Source: Burkholderia vietnamiensis LMG 10929 (GTDB taxonomy: Bacteria; Pseudomonadota; Gammaproteobacteria; Burkholderiales; Burkholderiaceae). From it: a DNA stretch of 64,000 bases. The first letter of the stretch is position 1. Each line of letters begins with the position of its first letter. Under the pieces are notes generated by a model. That model searched no databases. It saw only the letters and a list, made by a program, of their open reading frames with translations, and was not told the origin of the DNA. Shown here piece by piece: positions 17,816 to 26,186 of the stretch. The position numbers were made by a program, and so were the translations under genes. Location: positions 1,178,001 to 1,242,000 of the forward strand of contig NZ_CP009632.1 in the NCBI RefSeq assembly GCF_000959445.1, read 5' to 3'.

Positions 17816-17844
17816 AAAAAAGCGACGGGCCGAAGCCCGCCGCT
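17816..17844 (-). terminator. Rho-independent terminator of the ohr-esterase operon
   Basis: On the minus strand AGCGGCGGGC-TTCG-GCCCGTCGCT (one G-U pair) is followed by TTTTTT, about 50 bases after the esterase stop at 17896. The TTCG tetraloop makes it especially stable. Confidence 0.9.
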
Positions 17845-17895
17845 GCACCGATCGGCTTAGGCGTGTTCACGCCGGCGCGAATGCCGCTCGCCGCG

Positions 17896-18930
17896 TTACT
17901 TCAGCCGCGCCGCGATTTCGTTGCCCATCGCCTTCATCGCGGCCTTCGTCGGCGCGTCGTTGGCGAGCGCGTTGAGCAGGCCGAAATCGTGGATCGTGCC
18001 GTCGTAACGCGTGGTCGTGGCGTCGACGCCCGCTGCGTCGAGCTTGCGGCCGTACGCTTCGCCTTCGTCACGCAGCACGTCGAACTGCGCGACCTGGATC
18101 AGCGCCGGCGGCAGGCCCTTCAGCTGCGCGACGCTCGCGCGCAGCGGCGACGCGTAGATCTCGTCGCGTTGCGCTTCGTTCTTCGTGTAGGCGTTCCAGA
18201 ACCACTTCATCAACGGCCGCGTCAGGAAGTGTCCCTGCGCGTATGCGCCGTACGAGCCGGTGTTGAAGTCGTGATCCGTGACCGGCCACAACAGCCCCTG
18301 GAAACGGATCGCCGGGCCGCCCTTGTCCTTCGCCATCAGCGCGACGACCGCCGCCATGTTCCCGCCGACGCTGTTGCCGACCACCGCGAGACGGCTGCCG
18401 TCGACGCCGATCTCCGCACCGTGCGCCGCGACCCATTTCGTCGCCGCATACGCCTGGTTGATCGCGACCGGGTAATGCGCTTCCGGCGACGGCGTGTAGT
18501 TGACGAACACCGCGACGGCGCCCGATTGCACGACGAGATCGCGCACGAGGCGCTCGTGGGTCGGGAAGTCGCCGAGAATCCAGCCGCCCCCGTGGAAGAA
18601 CATGAACACCGGCGGCGTGCCGCTCACCTGTTGCGGCCGCACGATCGTGATCGGCACCGACAGCCCGTCCTGCTCGATCGTGCGGGTCGACACGTCGATG
18701 CCGGACAGATCGACCTTCACGCCGCTCTGCGCATCGACCAGCACCTGACGCGCCTTCTCGGGGCTCAGTGTCTCGAGGCCCGGCCCCTTCTGGCCGTTCA
18801 GCACGGCGAGGAACGCGCTCGTCGCGGTGTCGGGGCGAACGGCTTGCGCGGATGCCGCGGTGGCGGCCGATGCGCCGGACCACGTGGCTGCGACGACGGC
18901 GGCGATCAACAGCGGCTTGACGATCTTCAT
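17896..18930 (-). CDS. Secreted alpha/beta hydrolase, HSL-type esterase
   Basis: A 344-residue exported hydrolase. The signal peptide is MKIVKPLLIAAVVAATWSGA with cleavage near ASA. The hormone-sensitive-lipase oxyanion motif HGGGW is at 113-117. The catalytic triad is visible: Ser187 in GNSVGG, Asp284 in QFDVLRDEG, His314 in TIHDFGLLN. It is 72 bases downstream of ohr on the same strand and ends in a strong terminator, so the two form an operon under the TetR operators upstream of ohr. Such esterase/Ohr pairs with a TetR regulator suggest induction by a toxic organic compound; the substrate is unknown. Confidence 0.92.
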   Translation of the reverse strand: MKIVKPLLIAAVVAATWSGASAATAASAQAVRPDTATSAFLAVLNGQKGPGLETLSPEKARQVLVDAQSGVKVDLSGIDVSTRTIEQDGLSVPITIVRPQQVSGTPPVFMFFHGGGWILGDFPTHERLVRDLVVQSGAVAVFVNYTPSPEAHYPVAINQAYAATKWVAAHGAEIGVDGSRLAVVGNSVGGNMAAVVALMAKDKGGPAIRFQGLLWPVTDHDFNTGSYGAYAQGHFLTRPLMKWFWNAYTKNEAQRDEIYASPLRASVAQLKGLPPALIQVAQFDVLRDEGEAYGRKLDAAGVDATTTRYDGTIHDFGLLNALANDAPTKAAMKAMGNEIAARLK

Positions 18931-19002
18931 GATGAAACTCCCTGGCTCAATCGGTATGCAACGGATGGACGGTGGACTGCGTGGTAGCGGAATCGGGTGC
19001 GA

Positions 19003-19428
19003 TCAGACGAGCGTCAGCGTGACGTCGATGTTGCCGCGCGTCGCGTTCGAGTACGGGCAGACGATGTGCGCGCGATCGATCAACGTTTGTGCGGTTTCGC
19101 GGTCGAGGCCCGGCAGCGAAATCTTCAGTTCGACCTCGATGCCGAAGCCGTTCGGGATCGCGCCGATCCCGACGCTGCCCTCGATCGCGGCATCCGCGGG
19201 GATCGCGATCTTGTCGCGCGCCGCGACGAACTTCATCGCGCCGATAAAGCACGCGCTGTAGCCGGCCGCGAACAGCTGCTCGGGGTTCGCGCCCGCGCCG
19301 CCCGCACCGCCGAGCTCGCGCGGCGTGGTCAGCTTCAGGTCGAGGCCGCTTTCCGGCACGGTCGCACGGCCGTCGCGGCCGCCGGTGGCTTTTGCATGAG
19401 CGCGGTAGAGAACTTTTTCGATCGACAT
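19003..19428 (-). CDS. ohr: Organic hydroperoxide resistance protein (Ohr)
   Basis: A 141-residue OsmC/Ohr thiol peroxidase that reduces organic hydroperoxides. Both redox cysteines are present: Cys60 in [11 protein letters not shown] and Cys124 in [13 protein letters not shown]; the conserved Arg is in the TPRELGG stretch. The ATG has AAGGAG seven bases upstream. It leads an operon with the esterase gene. Ohr genes are normally paired with a MarR-type OhrR; here the neighbour is a TetR regulator and two copies of its probable operator lie 90 and 156 bases upstream of the start. Confidence 0.95.
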   Translation of the reverse strand: MSIEKVLYRAHAKATGGRDGRATVPESGLDLKLTTPRELGGAGGAGANPEQLFAAGYSACFIGAMKFVAARDKIAIPADAAIEGSVGIGAIPNGFGIEVELKISLPGLDRETAQTLIDRAHIVCPYSNATRGNIDVTLTLV

Positions 19429-19517
19429 GACAGACTCCTTTTCAACGATGAGTGAGTGAACCAACTTGCAAACCGGGGCCGCGCGCCGGCGGTGTCGCCG
19501 TCGGCATCGCGTTTGTT

Positions 19518-19533
19518 TATCTACTCATAGATA
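19518..19533. promoter_or_regulatory. TetR operator copy 1 (ohr promoter)
   Basis: TATCTACTCATAGATA: inverted repeat TATCTA/TAGATA with a four-base centre. It is identical over 16 bp to the site at 20221, next to the tetR start, and lies 90 bp upstream of ohr in an AT-rich patch. Confidence 0.85.
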
Positions 19534-19583
19534 GATAAACCAGCCCAAAAAGTGCGGATGTTTCATTCATCCGCTTCAAAAAC

Positions 19584-19599
19584 TATCTACTACAAGATA
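19584..19599. promoter_or_regulatory. TetR operator copy 2 (ohr upstream)
   Basis: TATCTACTACAAGATA differs from the other two copies at three central positions but keeps the TATCT/AGATA arms. It is 66 bp from copy 1 and lies between the tetR stop and ohr. Confidence 0.7.
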
Positions 19600-19642
19600 G
19601 ACAACCAGCCACAACAAAAAGCGGTGCAAACATGCCCGGCGC

Positions 19643-20209
19643 TCAAGCCCGGACCTTCCACACCGCCTCTACATCTTCGAGGCGCGCCCGCGTATGAAAC
19701 AGCCGGCTGGCCAGCACGCTGCCCTGAAACGCCGCGAACAGCGTGCGCGCCGCCGATTCCGGCTTGCCGCTGAACTGCAGCGTGCCTTCGGCCGCGCCCT
19801 GGGTCAGCAGCTCGGCGAGCCACTTTTCGTTCGCCTTGAAGAACGCCTGCACCGCTTGCCGCACGTTGTCCGGCAACGATTCGATATCGGCCGCCAGCAT
19901 GCCGCAGAGGCAGATCCGGTCGCCGTCGCCGAGCGTGCGCCCGAACAGCTTCGTGTACAGGCTCAGCTTCACGTCGGCCGGCAGCGCTGGATCGATCGTC
20001 CGGATCGCCGCAAGCACGTCGTCGCTGTAGGCCGCTACCGCTTCCAGCACGAGGTCGTCCTTCGACGGGAAGTAGTAGTGGATGCTCGACGTCTTCACGC
20101 CCACCAGATCCGACAGGTCTCGATAGCTGAAGCCGTTGTAACCACGCAGCATCATCAGCGTGATCGCATGATCGAGAATCTGTTCGCGGACGGTCGGTTT
20201 CGTTTCCAT
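19643..20209 (-). CDS. TetR family regulator of the ohr-esterase operon
   Basis: A 188-residue repressor. The helix-turn-helix is at about 10-55: ILDHAITLMMLRGYNGFSYR followed by DLSDLVGVKTSSIHYYFPSK. The C-terminal domain (about 75-185) resembles the TetR_C group with GDRICLCGMLAADIESLP. It is transcribed in the same direction as ohr, 178 bp further upstream. One operator copy (20221-20236) lies 11 bases before its start, as expected for autorepression, and two more lie in front of ohr. A cysteine pair (CLCG) could sense reactive compounds; this is a guess. Confidence 0.92.
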   Translation of the reverse strand: METKPTVREQILDHAITLMMLRGYNGFSYRDLSDLVGVKTSSIHYYFPSKDDLVLEAVAAYSDDVLAAIRTIDPALPADVKLSLYTKLFGRTLGDGDRICLCGMLAADIESLPDNVRQAVQAFFKANEKWLAELLTQGAAEGTLQFSGKPESAARTLFAAFQGSVLASRLFHTRARLEDVEAVWKVRA

Positions 20210-20220
20210 GGATCGAAATT

Positions 20221-20236
20221 TATCTACTCATAGATA
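20221..20236. promoter_or_regulatory. TetR operator copy 3 (autoregulatory)
   Basis: TATCTACTCATAGATA, identical to copy 1, lies 11 bp upstream of the tetR start codon, where bound repressor would block the tetR promoter. Confidence 0.85.
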
Positions 20237-20410
20237 GAGAGTCAAGCACTTTTTTACGGGCGCGGCGGCGGTGCGGCGCTTCGCTTCCTTACGACCGGCC
20301 TGCAGCGTCGGCGAATCGGTGCGACACTCCCTGCCGGACGACGCGGTCGCAACGTATGACGCTCGATCGACGTCGGATCGCGTGGCCGAATCACCGGAGG
20401 AAAAAGATCG

Positions 20411-22264
20411 ATGTTTTCGTGGTTTGAACGGCGCCTGCCCACCTTCCCGCTCGACGATCCCGTCACGCCGCCGAAGGGATTCTTCTCGTTCGTCTGGGCG
20501 TGCACGAAAGGCGCGCGCGGCTGGCTTCTGCTGATCGCGCTCACGTCGGCCGCGCTCGCCGGCTACGAGGCCGCGTTGTTCGCGATGATGGGGCGCGTGG
20601 TCGACTGGCTGTCGTCGGCGACGCCGGCCGACTTCGGCGGCCGCCACTTCGGCACGCTCGTCGGGTTCGCGGCGATCCTCGCGGCCAGCGCGCTGCTGAT
20701 TGCGCTGCATACGCTCGTCAAGCACCAGGTGCTGGCGATCAACTTCCCGATGCGGCTGCGCTGGCTGTTTCACCGGCTGATGCTCGACCAGAGCCTGTCG
20801 TTCTATGCGAACGAGTTCGCCGGCCGCGTGACGACCAAGATCATGCAGACCGCGCTCGCGGTGCGCGATGCGCTGTTCATGTCGGTCGACGTCGTGATCG
20901 GGGTCGCGGCTTACCTGATCGGCATCCTCGCGCTCGCGGCCAGCTTCGACTGGCGGCTGATGATCCCGCTCGCGCTGTGGGCGCTCGGCTACGGCGCCGC
21001 CTGCGCGTTCTTCGTGCCGCGGCTCGGGCGCGTCGGCAGCGAGCAGGCCGACGCGCGCGCGCTGATGACGGGCCGCATCACCGACGCCTATTCGAACATC
21101 ACGACCGTAAAGCTGTTCTCGCACACGCGCCGCGAAGCCGATCACGCGCGGCACGCGATGGAGGCGTTCAAGGCGACCGGCGACGCGCAGATGCGTCTCG
21201 TCAGCGCGTTCGAGATCGTCAACCATCTGCTGTCGACGCTGCTGCTGGTCGGCTCGACCGGCCTCGCGCTGTATCTGTGGCTGCACGGCGAGGCGAGCGC
21301 GGGCGTGGTCGCGGCGGTGGTCGCGATGGCGCTGCGCCTGTCGAGCTATTCGCACTGGATCATGTGGGAGATGACCGAGCTGTTCGAGAACGTCGGCACG
21401 ATCCAGGACGGCATCAACACGCTGACGAAGGTGCGCAGCGTGCGCGACGCGCCGGACGCGACGGCGCTCACCGTGCCGCGCGGCGAAATCGTGTTCGACA
21501 ACGTGCGCTTCGCCCACGAAGAACACGACACGCCGGTGTTCGACGGGCTGAACCTGACGATCCGGCCGGGCGAGCGGATCGGTCTGATCGGTCGTTCGGG
21601 GGCCGGCAAGTCGACGCTGGTGAACCTGCTGCTGCGCTTCTACGACGTCGACGGCGGCTCGATCCGGATCGACGGGCAGGACATCGCGCACGTGACGCAG
21701 GACAGCCTGCGCGCGGCGATCGGGATGGTGACGCAGGATACGTCGCTGCTGCATCGGACGATGCGCGAGAACATTCTGTATGGGCGGCCCGACGCGACCG
21801 AGCGCGAGATGCGCGAAGCGGCCGTGCGTGCGGAGGCGGCCGACTTCATCGCGCAGCTGCGCGACCGGCACGGGCGCAGCGGCTACGACGTCGAGGTCGG
21901 CGAGCGCGGCGTGAAGTTGTCCGGCGGCCAGCGGCAGCGCGTCGCGATCGCGCGCGTGATGCTCAAGGACGCGCCGATCCTCGTGCTCGACGAAGCGACC
22001 AGCGCGCTCGACTCGGAAGTCGAGGTCGCGATCCAGCGCAGCCTCGACAGCCTGATGAGCGGCAAGACGGTGATCGCGATCGCGCACCGGCTGTCGACGA
22101 TCGCGGCGATGGATCGGCTGATCGTGCTCGATGCGGGGCGCATCGTCGAGGTCGGCACGCACGCCGAGCTGCTGCAGCGCGGCGGCATCTATGCGGCGCT
22201 GTGGGCGCATCAGAGTGGTGGGTTCCTCGGCGAAACGGCGGAAGCGCAACGCGAGACGCAGTAA
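20411..22264 (+). CDS. ABC-type exporter, fused membrane and ATPase domains
   Basis: A 617-residue half-transporter of the MsbA/multidrug type that works as a dimer. Six hydrophobic helices occupy about 30-330. The ATPase domain shows Walker A GRSGAGKSTL (about 395-404), the signature LSGGQRQRVAIARV (about 502), Walker B PILVLDEATSALDSE (about 520-534) and the H-loop IAIAHRLST (about 555-563). The ribosome-binding site is GGAGG about 14 bases upstream. It is divergent from tetR but has no operator copy on its own side beyond 20236, so shared control is possible but not shown. Substrate unknown. Confidence 0.93.
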   Translation: MFSWFERRLPTFPLDDPVTPPKGFFSFVWACTKGARGWLLLIALTSAALAGYEAALFAMMGRVVDWLSSATPADFGGRHFGTLVGFAAILAASALLIALHTLVKHQVLAINFPMRLRWLFHRLMLDQSLSFYANEFAGRVTTKIMQTALAVRDALFMSVDVVIGVAAYLIGILALAASFDWRLMIPLALWALGYGAACAFFVPRLGRVGSEQADARALMTGRITDAYSNITTVKLFSHTRREADHARHAMEAFKATGDAQMRLVSAFEIVNHLLSTLLLVGSTGLALYLWLHGEASAGVVAAVVAMALRLSSYSHWIMWEMTELFENVGTIQDGINTLTKVRSVRDAPDATALTVPRGEIVFDNVRFAHEEHDTPVFDGLNLTIRPGERIGLIGRSGAGKSTLVNLLLRFYDVDGGSIRIDGQDIAHVTQDSLRAAIGMVTQDTSLLHRTMRENILYGRPDATEREMREAAVRAEAADFIAQLRDRHGRSGYDVEVGERGVKLSGGQRQRVAIARVMLKDAPILVLDEATSALDSEVEVAIQRSLDSLMSGKTVIAIAHRLSTIAAMDRLIVLDAGRIVEVGTHAELLQRGGIYAALWAHQSGGFLGETAEAQRETQ

Positions 22265-22322
22265 TGCGCAGGCGGCGGCGCGGTGGGTGCCGCGTCGCCG
22301 CAGCACGCCACCGTGCGCCGTG

Positions 22323-22781
22323 CTATCGACGACGCAACGCGCAATAAACGCCCGCGGCGCTCGCGCCGAACACCAGATGCGCAACCAGCGTGATCGCGCC
22401 GCGCACCTGCGCGAACCACGGAAACACCGCGGTAAACGCGTACAGGTTGACGCCGTAGAGAACGAGCCCGAACACGGCGCCTGCGCACAGTGCGGCGCCG
22501 CGCGACAGATTGCGCACCAGCGCCGCGAGCATGGCTGCGTACGCGAGCGACAGCGCGGCGTGTACCAGCGTCGCCACGCCCATGATAGTCGGATCGAAAC
22601 CCGCGGACGATCGAAGCGCCGTGCGCCCCAACGCGATCGCCGCCGTCAGCCGCGCGTCGCGCAGCAGGTTGCGCAGGGCATCATCGCCGGCAAGCGGCCA
22701 GAGCAGCAGTTCGATCACGGTCGAAGCAAGCGCCGCCGCGCATGCCGCGTACAGGATCGGGACGGGACGGAGCCGGTTCAC
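22323..22781 (-). CDS. Hypothetical four-helix membrane protein
   Basis: About 152 residues from the GTG at 22781 (VNRLRPVPILYAACAAALAS); an ATG at 22844 would add 21 hydrophilic residues. Four hydrophobic segments are visible, including AAALASTVIELLLWPLAG, TLVHAALSLAYAAMLAALV, LCAGAVFGLVLYGVNLYAFT and GAITLVAHLVFGASAAGVYC. I do not recognise the family. It converges with the ABC exporter gene. An inner membrane location is the only safe statement. Confidence 0.65.
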   Translation of the reverse strand: MNRLRPVPILYAACAAALASTVIELLLWPLAGDDALRNLLRDARLTAAIALGRTALRSSAGFDPTIMGVATLVHAALSLAYAAMLAALVRNLSRGAALCAGAVFGLVLYGVNLYAFTAVFPWFAQVRGAITLVAHLVFGASAAGVYCALRRR

Positions 22782-22857
22782 GTGGGCCGCCTGCCATGTA
22801 TGACGGCTTGCCGCGCGATCCGCGCCGCCGCCGTGCGTGTACATGCGCGTGCGCGGA

Positions 22858-23517
22858 CTACAGAGGACGATCGCAATCGGTCCAGTACGCGAACGGATCG
22901 CGATGGCGCGGATAGTGCGAGTCGAGCCATTTCAACAACGTCGCACGTGCGTTGTCGAGATCGGCCTTAGACGACGACGTCGTCAACTCGTGCAGCTCGA
23001 CGGACTTTTCCCGGTCCATCACGTAGCAGTTCCAGTCAGGGCCGTCGAGATCCGGATCGTCGGAGGCCTTCGACGCCTTGCGCCAGCCCACGCCCTTGCG
23101 CGCATCGATGTAGTAGCGTGGATGCACTTTCAGGTAAGACATCTCGCCGCCCTGCAGGCTGCTTTCCGCACGCAGCACGTCGCGTTCGTCGACGATCTGC
23201 GTGACTTCGGGCAGCCGGCGCGCGCGCCAGCCGACCGGCAGCGTCGCCGTTGCGCGCACCGCGTCGTACGCGCCCCACGTGAGCCCCCACGCTTGCGCCA
23301 TGCGCTGCATGAACGCATCCGCGCCCGGATAGCCGCGCAGCTGGATGCGCGTCGACAGCGTGACTTCGACGCGGCCGTCCGCGCCGGTGGCGTCGTCGGC
23401 TGCTTCGAACGGGTTGCCCGGGCGCGACGCGCTCGGGCGCGCGTCCGCGGGCGCCAAGCCCGAAAACAGCTGGTCCAGCGCAGCACGCGCCTTCGACGAC
23501 TTGTCTGGTCTATTCAT
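22858..23517 (-). CDS. Hypothetical protein
   Basis: A 219-residue soluble protein with no signal peptide or membrane segment. The first 45 residues are polar and low in order (SSKARAALDQLFSGLAPADA). The rest has an alternating pattern rich in Arg, Asp and aromatic residues (GWGAY-like WGLTWGAYDAVRAT, YLKVHPRYYIDARKGVGWRK, WNCYVMDREKSVELHELTTS). Codon usage matches the neighbours. No family recognised; it may form a pair with the LysR gene 151 bases upstream on the same strand. Confidence 0.7.
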   Translation of the reverse strand: MNRPDKSSKARAALDQLFSGLAPADARPSASRPGNPFEAADDATGADGRVEVTLSTRIQLRGYPGADAFMQRMAQAWGLTWGAYDAVRATATLPVGWRARRLPEVTQIVDERDVLRAESSLQGGEMSYLKVHPRYYIDARKGVGWRKASKASDDPDLDGPDWNCYVMDREKSVELHELTTSSSKADLDNARATLLKWLDSHYPRHRDPFAYWTDCDRPL

Positions 23518-23535
23518 TACTCGTTCCCTTTACAT

Positions 23536-23557
23536 TCGAGCGGCTCGAACCGCTCGA
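23536..23557. other. Hairpin TCGAGCGG-N6-CCGCTCGA
   Basis: A perfect 8-bp stem with a six-base centre in the gap between the LysR gene (stop 23669) and the hypothetical gene (start 23517). There is no T-run on the minus strand, so it is either a weak terminator of the LysR transcript or an operator for the downstream gene. Confidence 0.5.
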
Positions 23558-23668
23558 TTTCCGTATTTTCGTCCATCTGTCGAATCCCGCGCTTTTTCCG
23601 CGGTCGCATTGTCGGCGATCGGCCGGCCGCGGTCGAGCGGCAACGACGCCGACGCACGCGCGGCTGGC

Positions 23669-24628
23669 CTATCCGAGCGCCGCGCGCATCCGCTCCATCA
23701 GCGCCAGCACTTCGGGGCGCGCCTCGCCCTTTGCATGCACGAAGTGATAGCTGAGCGGCGACTCGACCTCGTGCCTGCTCACGCGCACGAGCGCGCTGCG
23801 CTCGAGATACGCGCTAGCAAGCGGCGTGCGCGCCAGCGCCACGCCGAGCCCCGCTTCGGCCGCCGCCAGCACGAGGTTGTAATCCTCGAAGCGGCGGTCC
23901 TGCGCGCGCGGCTTGAACGCGATGCCGAGCGCGGCGAACCACGTGCGCCAGCCGGTGACGTCCGAATCGTGCAGCAGCGGCATCTCGAGCAGCGCCGCGT
24001 CGCCGCCGCGCCGGCGCAGCGTGGCGAGCTGCGCGGCGAGCCGCGGGTGCGCGACCGGATGCAGCTTCTCCGGCATGAACTCGCGCGTTTCCAGATGACG
24101 CCAGTAGCCGCGCCCGTAGCGAATCGACAGATCCGCTTCGCCCGCTGCGATGTCGACGTTGCGCAGCTCGATGCCGAGCTCGATGCGCAACGCCGGCGCC
24201 TCGCTCTCGAGCGCCTGCTGCCGCTCGAACAGCCAGAGCTGCGCGAAGGCGGGCACCACGCTCATCCTGACGAGCCGCGGCGCGCGCGGCAAGCGCCACT
24301 GATCGGCCGCGCCGTCGATGATCGCGAACGCCTGCTCGATCCGGCCGACGAAGCGCTGGCCGTCCGGCGTCATGCGCACGCCGCGCGCATGACGTTCGAA
24401 CAACGTCATGCCGAGCCAGTTTTCGACGGCAGCCACGCGCCGGCTGATCGCGCCGTGCGTGACGCCGGACACCTCGGCCGCCGCCAGAAACGAGCCGTGA
24501 CGCGCGACCGTGCAGACGGTCTCGAGACTCGCGAGCGGCGGTCGCGAGCCCGGCTGCGGCGGCGCACCCGGCTGCGAGCGCGCCGGACGGTCGCCGCAGC
24601 GGCGCACCGAGCTGTGAGCCATATTCAT
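23669..24628 (-). CDS. LysR family transcriptional regulator, GcvA-like
   Basis: A 319-residue LysR regulator with an unusual 32-residue Pro/Arg-rich N-terminal extension (PARSQPGAPPQPGSRPPLAS) before the helix-turn-helix LETVCTVARHGSFLAAAEVS. The start may therefore be internal, but no better one is obvious. The effector domain has the GcvA-group features SIRYGRGYW and GLGVALARTPLAS. It is divergent from the EamA transporter gene with only 57 bases between starts, so it probably controls that exporter. Confidence 0.87.
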   Translation of the reverse strand: MNMAHSSVRRCGDRPARSQPGAPPQPGSRPPLASLETVCTVARHGSFLAAAEVSGVTHGAISRRVAAVENWLGMTLFERHARGVRMTPDGQRFVGRIEQAFAIIDGAADQWRLPRAPRLVRMSVVPAFAQLWLFERQQALESEAPALRIELGIELRNVDIAAGEADLSIRYGRGYWRHLETREFMPEKLHPVAHPRLAAQLATLRRRGGDAALLEMPLLHDSDVTGWRTWFAALGIAFKPRAQDRRFEDYNLVLAAAEAGLGVALARTPLASAYLERSALVRVSRHEVESPLSYHFVHAKGEARPEVLALMERMRAALG

Positions 24629-24685
24629 ATCCGGATGTCGATCTGTGCGCTAGCTTAACATCTCGCGACGCTGCACCATGGCCGC

Positions 24686-25600
24686 ATGAACACGCTCTCC
24701 TCCTCCCCCTCCTCCTCTTCGACGCGCGACGCGCGACAGCGGCTCGTCGCGGCCGGCGCGGTGGCGTTCACGATCGTCTCGCGGGCCAGCGCGTTCCCGT
24801 TCATCCGCATCGGCCTGCACGGGCTGACGCCGCTGCAGCTCGCCGCCGCGCGCTTCGCCACCGCGGCCGTGCTCGCGCTCGCATGGCTCGCGTGGCGGCG
24901 GCCGCCGAAGCCGAGCCGCGGCGACGCATTGCGCTTTCTCGCATGCGGCCTGCTCGGCATCGCGCTCTACAACGCGCTGCTCAACACCGGCGAGCAAACC
25001 GTCTCGGCCGGCGCGGCCAGCTTCATCGTCAACACGCTGCCGATCTTCACGGCACTGCTTGCCGCGGTGTTTCTGCATGAACGCTTCAATCGCTGGGGAT
25101 GGCTCGGCTCGCTGGTCAGCCTCGCCGGCATCGCGGTGATCGCGCATGGTCAGCCGGGCGGCCTCGTGCTCGGCTCCGGCAGCACGCTGATCCTCGGCGC
25201 GGCGCTGTGTTCGGCCAGCTATTTCGTGTTGCAGCGGCGGCTGATCCCCGTGTACGGCGCGCTGCCATGCACCGCGTACACGCTGCTGGCCGGCGCGGTG
25301 CTGCTTGCGCCATGGTTGCCCGGCGCGCTGGCGGCGCTCGGCGGCGGCGCATCGCACGAGACGGTGTCGGCCGTCCTCGTGCTCGGCATCTTCCCGGCGG
25401 CGCTCGGCTATGCGGCGTGGTCGTTCGCACTCGGCCATTTCGGCGCGGCGCGCGCGTCCAGCTTCCTGTATCTGACGCCGGCGGTCGCGACGGCGATGTC
25501 GATGATGCTCACCGGCGAACGGCCCGGCATCGGCACCGTGGGCGGCGGCCTGCTGGCGATCGTGGGTGTCGTCGTCGTCGCATTGCGCGGACGCGCGTAG
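24686..25600 (+). CDS. DMT superfamily transporter (EamA domain protein)
   Basis: A 304-residue inner membrane protein with ten hydrophobic helices arranged as two EamA repeats (about 15-145 and 155-298). NTGEQTVSAGAASFIVNTLPIFTALL and GYAAWSFALGHFGAARASSFLYL are the typical repeat ends. The N-terminus has a serine run (SSSPSSSSTRD). Such proteins commonly export amino acids or other metabolites. The divergent LysR gene is its likely regulator. Substrate unknown. Confidence 0.9.
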   Translation: MNTLSSSPSSSSTRDARQRLVAAGAVAFTIVSRASAFPFIRIGLHGLTPLQLAAARFATAAVLALAWLAWRRPPKPSRGDALRFLACGLLGIALYNALLNTGEQTVSAGAASFIVNTLPIFTALLAAVFLHERFNRWGWLGSLVSLAGIAVIAHGQPGGLVLGSGSTLILGAALCSASYFVLQRRLIPVYGALPCTAYTLLAGAVLLAPWLPGALAALGGGASHETVSAVLVLGIFPAALGYAAWSFALGHFGAARASSFLYLTPAVATAMSMMLTGERPGIGTVGGGLLAIVGVVVVALRGRA

Positions 25601-26186
25601 CCGCGCGGCGACGTCGCGCGCGGAGGCCGCGTCGAGTGAGCGGATCACCGCACGCTCCGGAGCCGGCTACGATTGCTGCAAAACCGACGAGCGACTCGGC
25701 AAGCAAGCGAAGCGCGCGTCGATTCGCCGGCGCCAGCGGGCTCGACCGTTAGTTGCATCGAATCGGAGGAGGCGTTGCCGCGCCGATGAATCGAAGTGTG
25801 CAGACGAATCGACCGAACAGTTGCTGACTGATTGCATCGCACTGTCCATGGCTTCGGAATCCGGCCCGTCGAATAATCAGGGCCATTGACGGCGCGACAC
25901 GCGCACGCGCCGATCGCGCGACGGCCGTGCGGCCGCATCACATTTGCGCAAGCTCGGACAATTCGCCGAGACGGGCGCAAGCGCGTTCAGATATATTCAG
26001 ACGAATTGCGTGTCGTCCGATCAAATCGCATGCGCCGCGGCGGCACCACGGCGTACTCGACGATCGGCGACAGGCAAGCCGAACCCATCGCGGGTCGCGG
26101 AGACTCGCCCGGCTCGCCGGCCGCCTCACAAGGGCGTGCGCGATCGAACGGGCGGCAACAGCACTATCAATCAACGGAGATGGCAG
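25601..26186. other. Long leader/intergenic, 586 bp, no gene
   Basis: No credible coding frame, hairpin or repeat. The last 25 bases hold the ribosome-binding site ACGGAGA of the binding-protein gene; its promoter must be somewhere in this unusually long upstream region. Confidence 0.5.

Noticed and set aside
20228..22384. 718-codon minus-strand frame opposite the ABC exporter
   Set aside because: Arg/His-rich antisense shadow of a clear ABC transporter gene; typical of GC-rich DNA.
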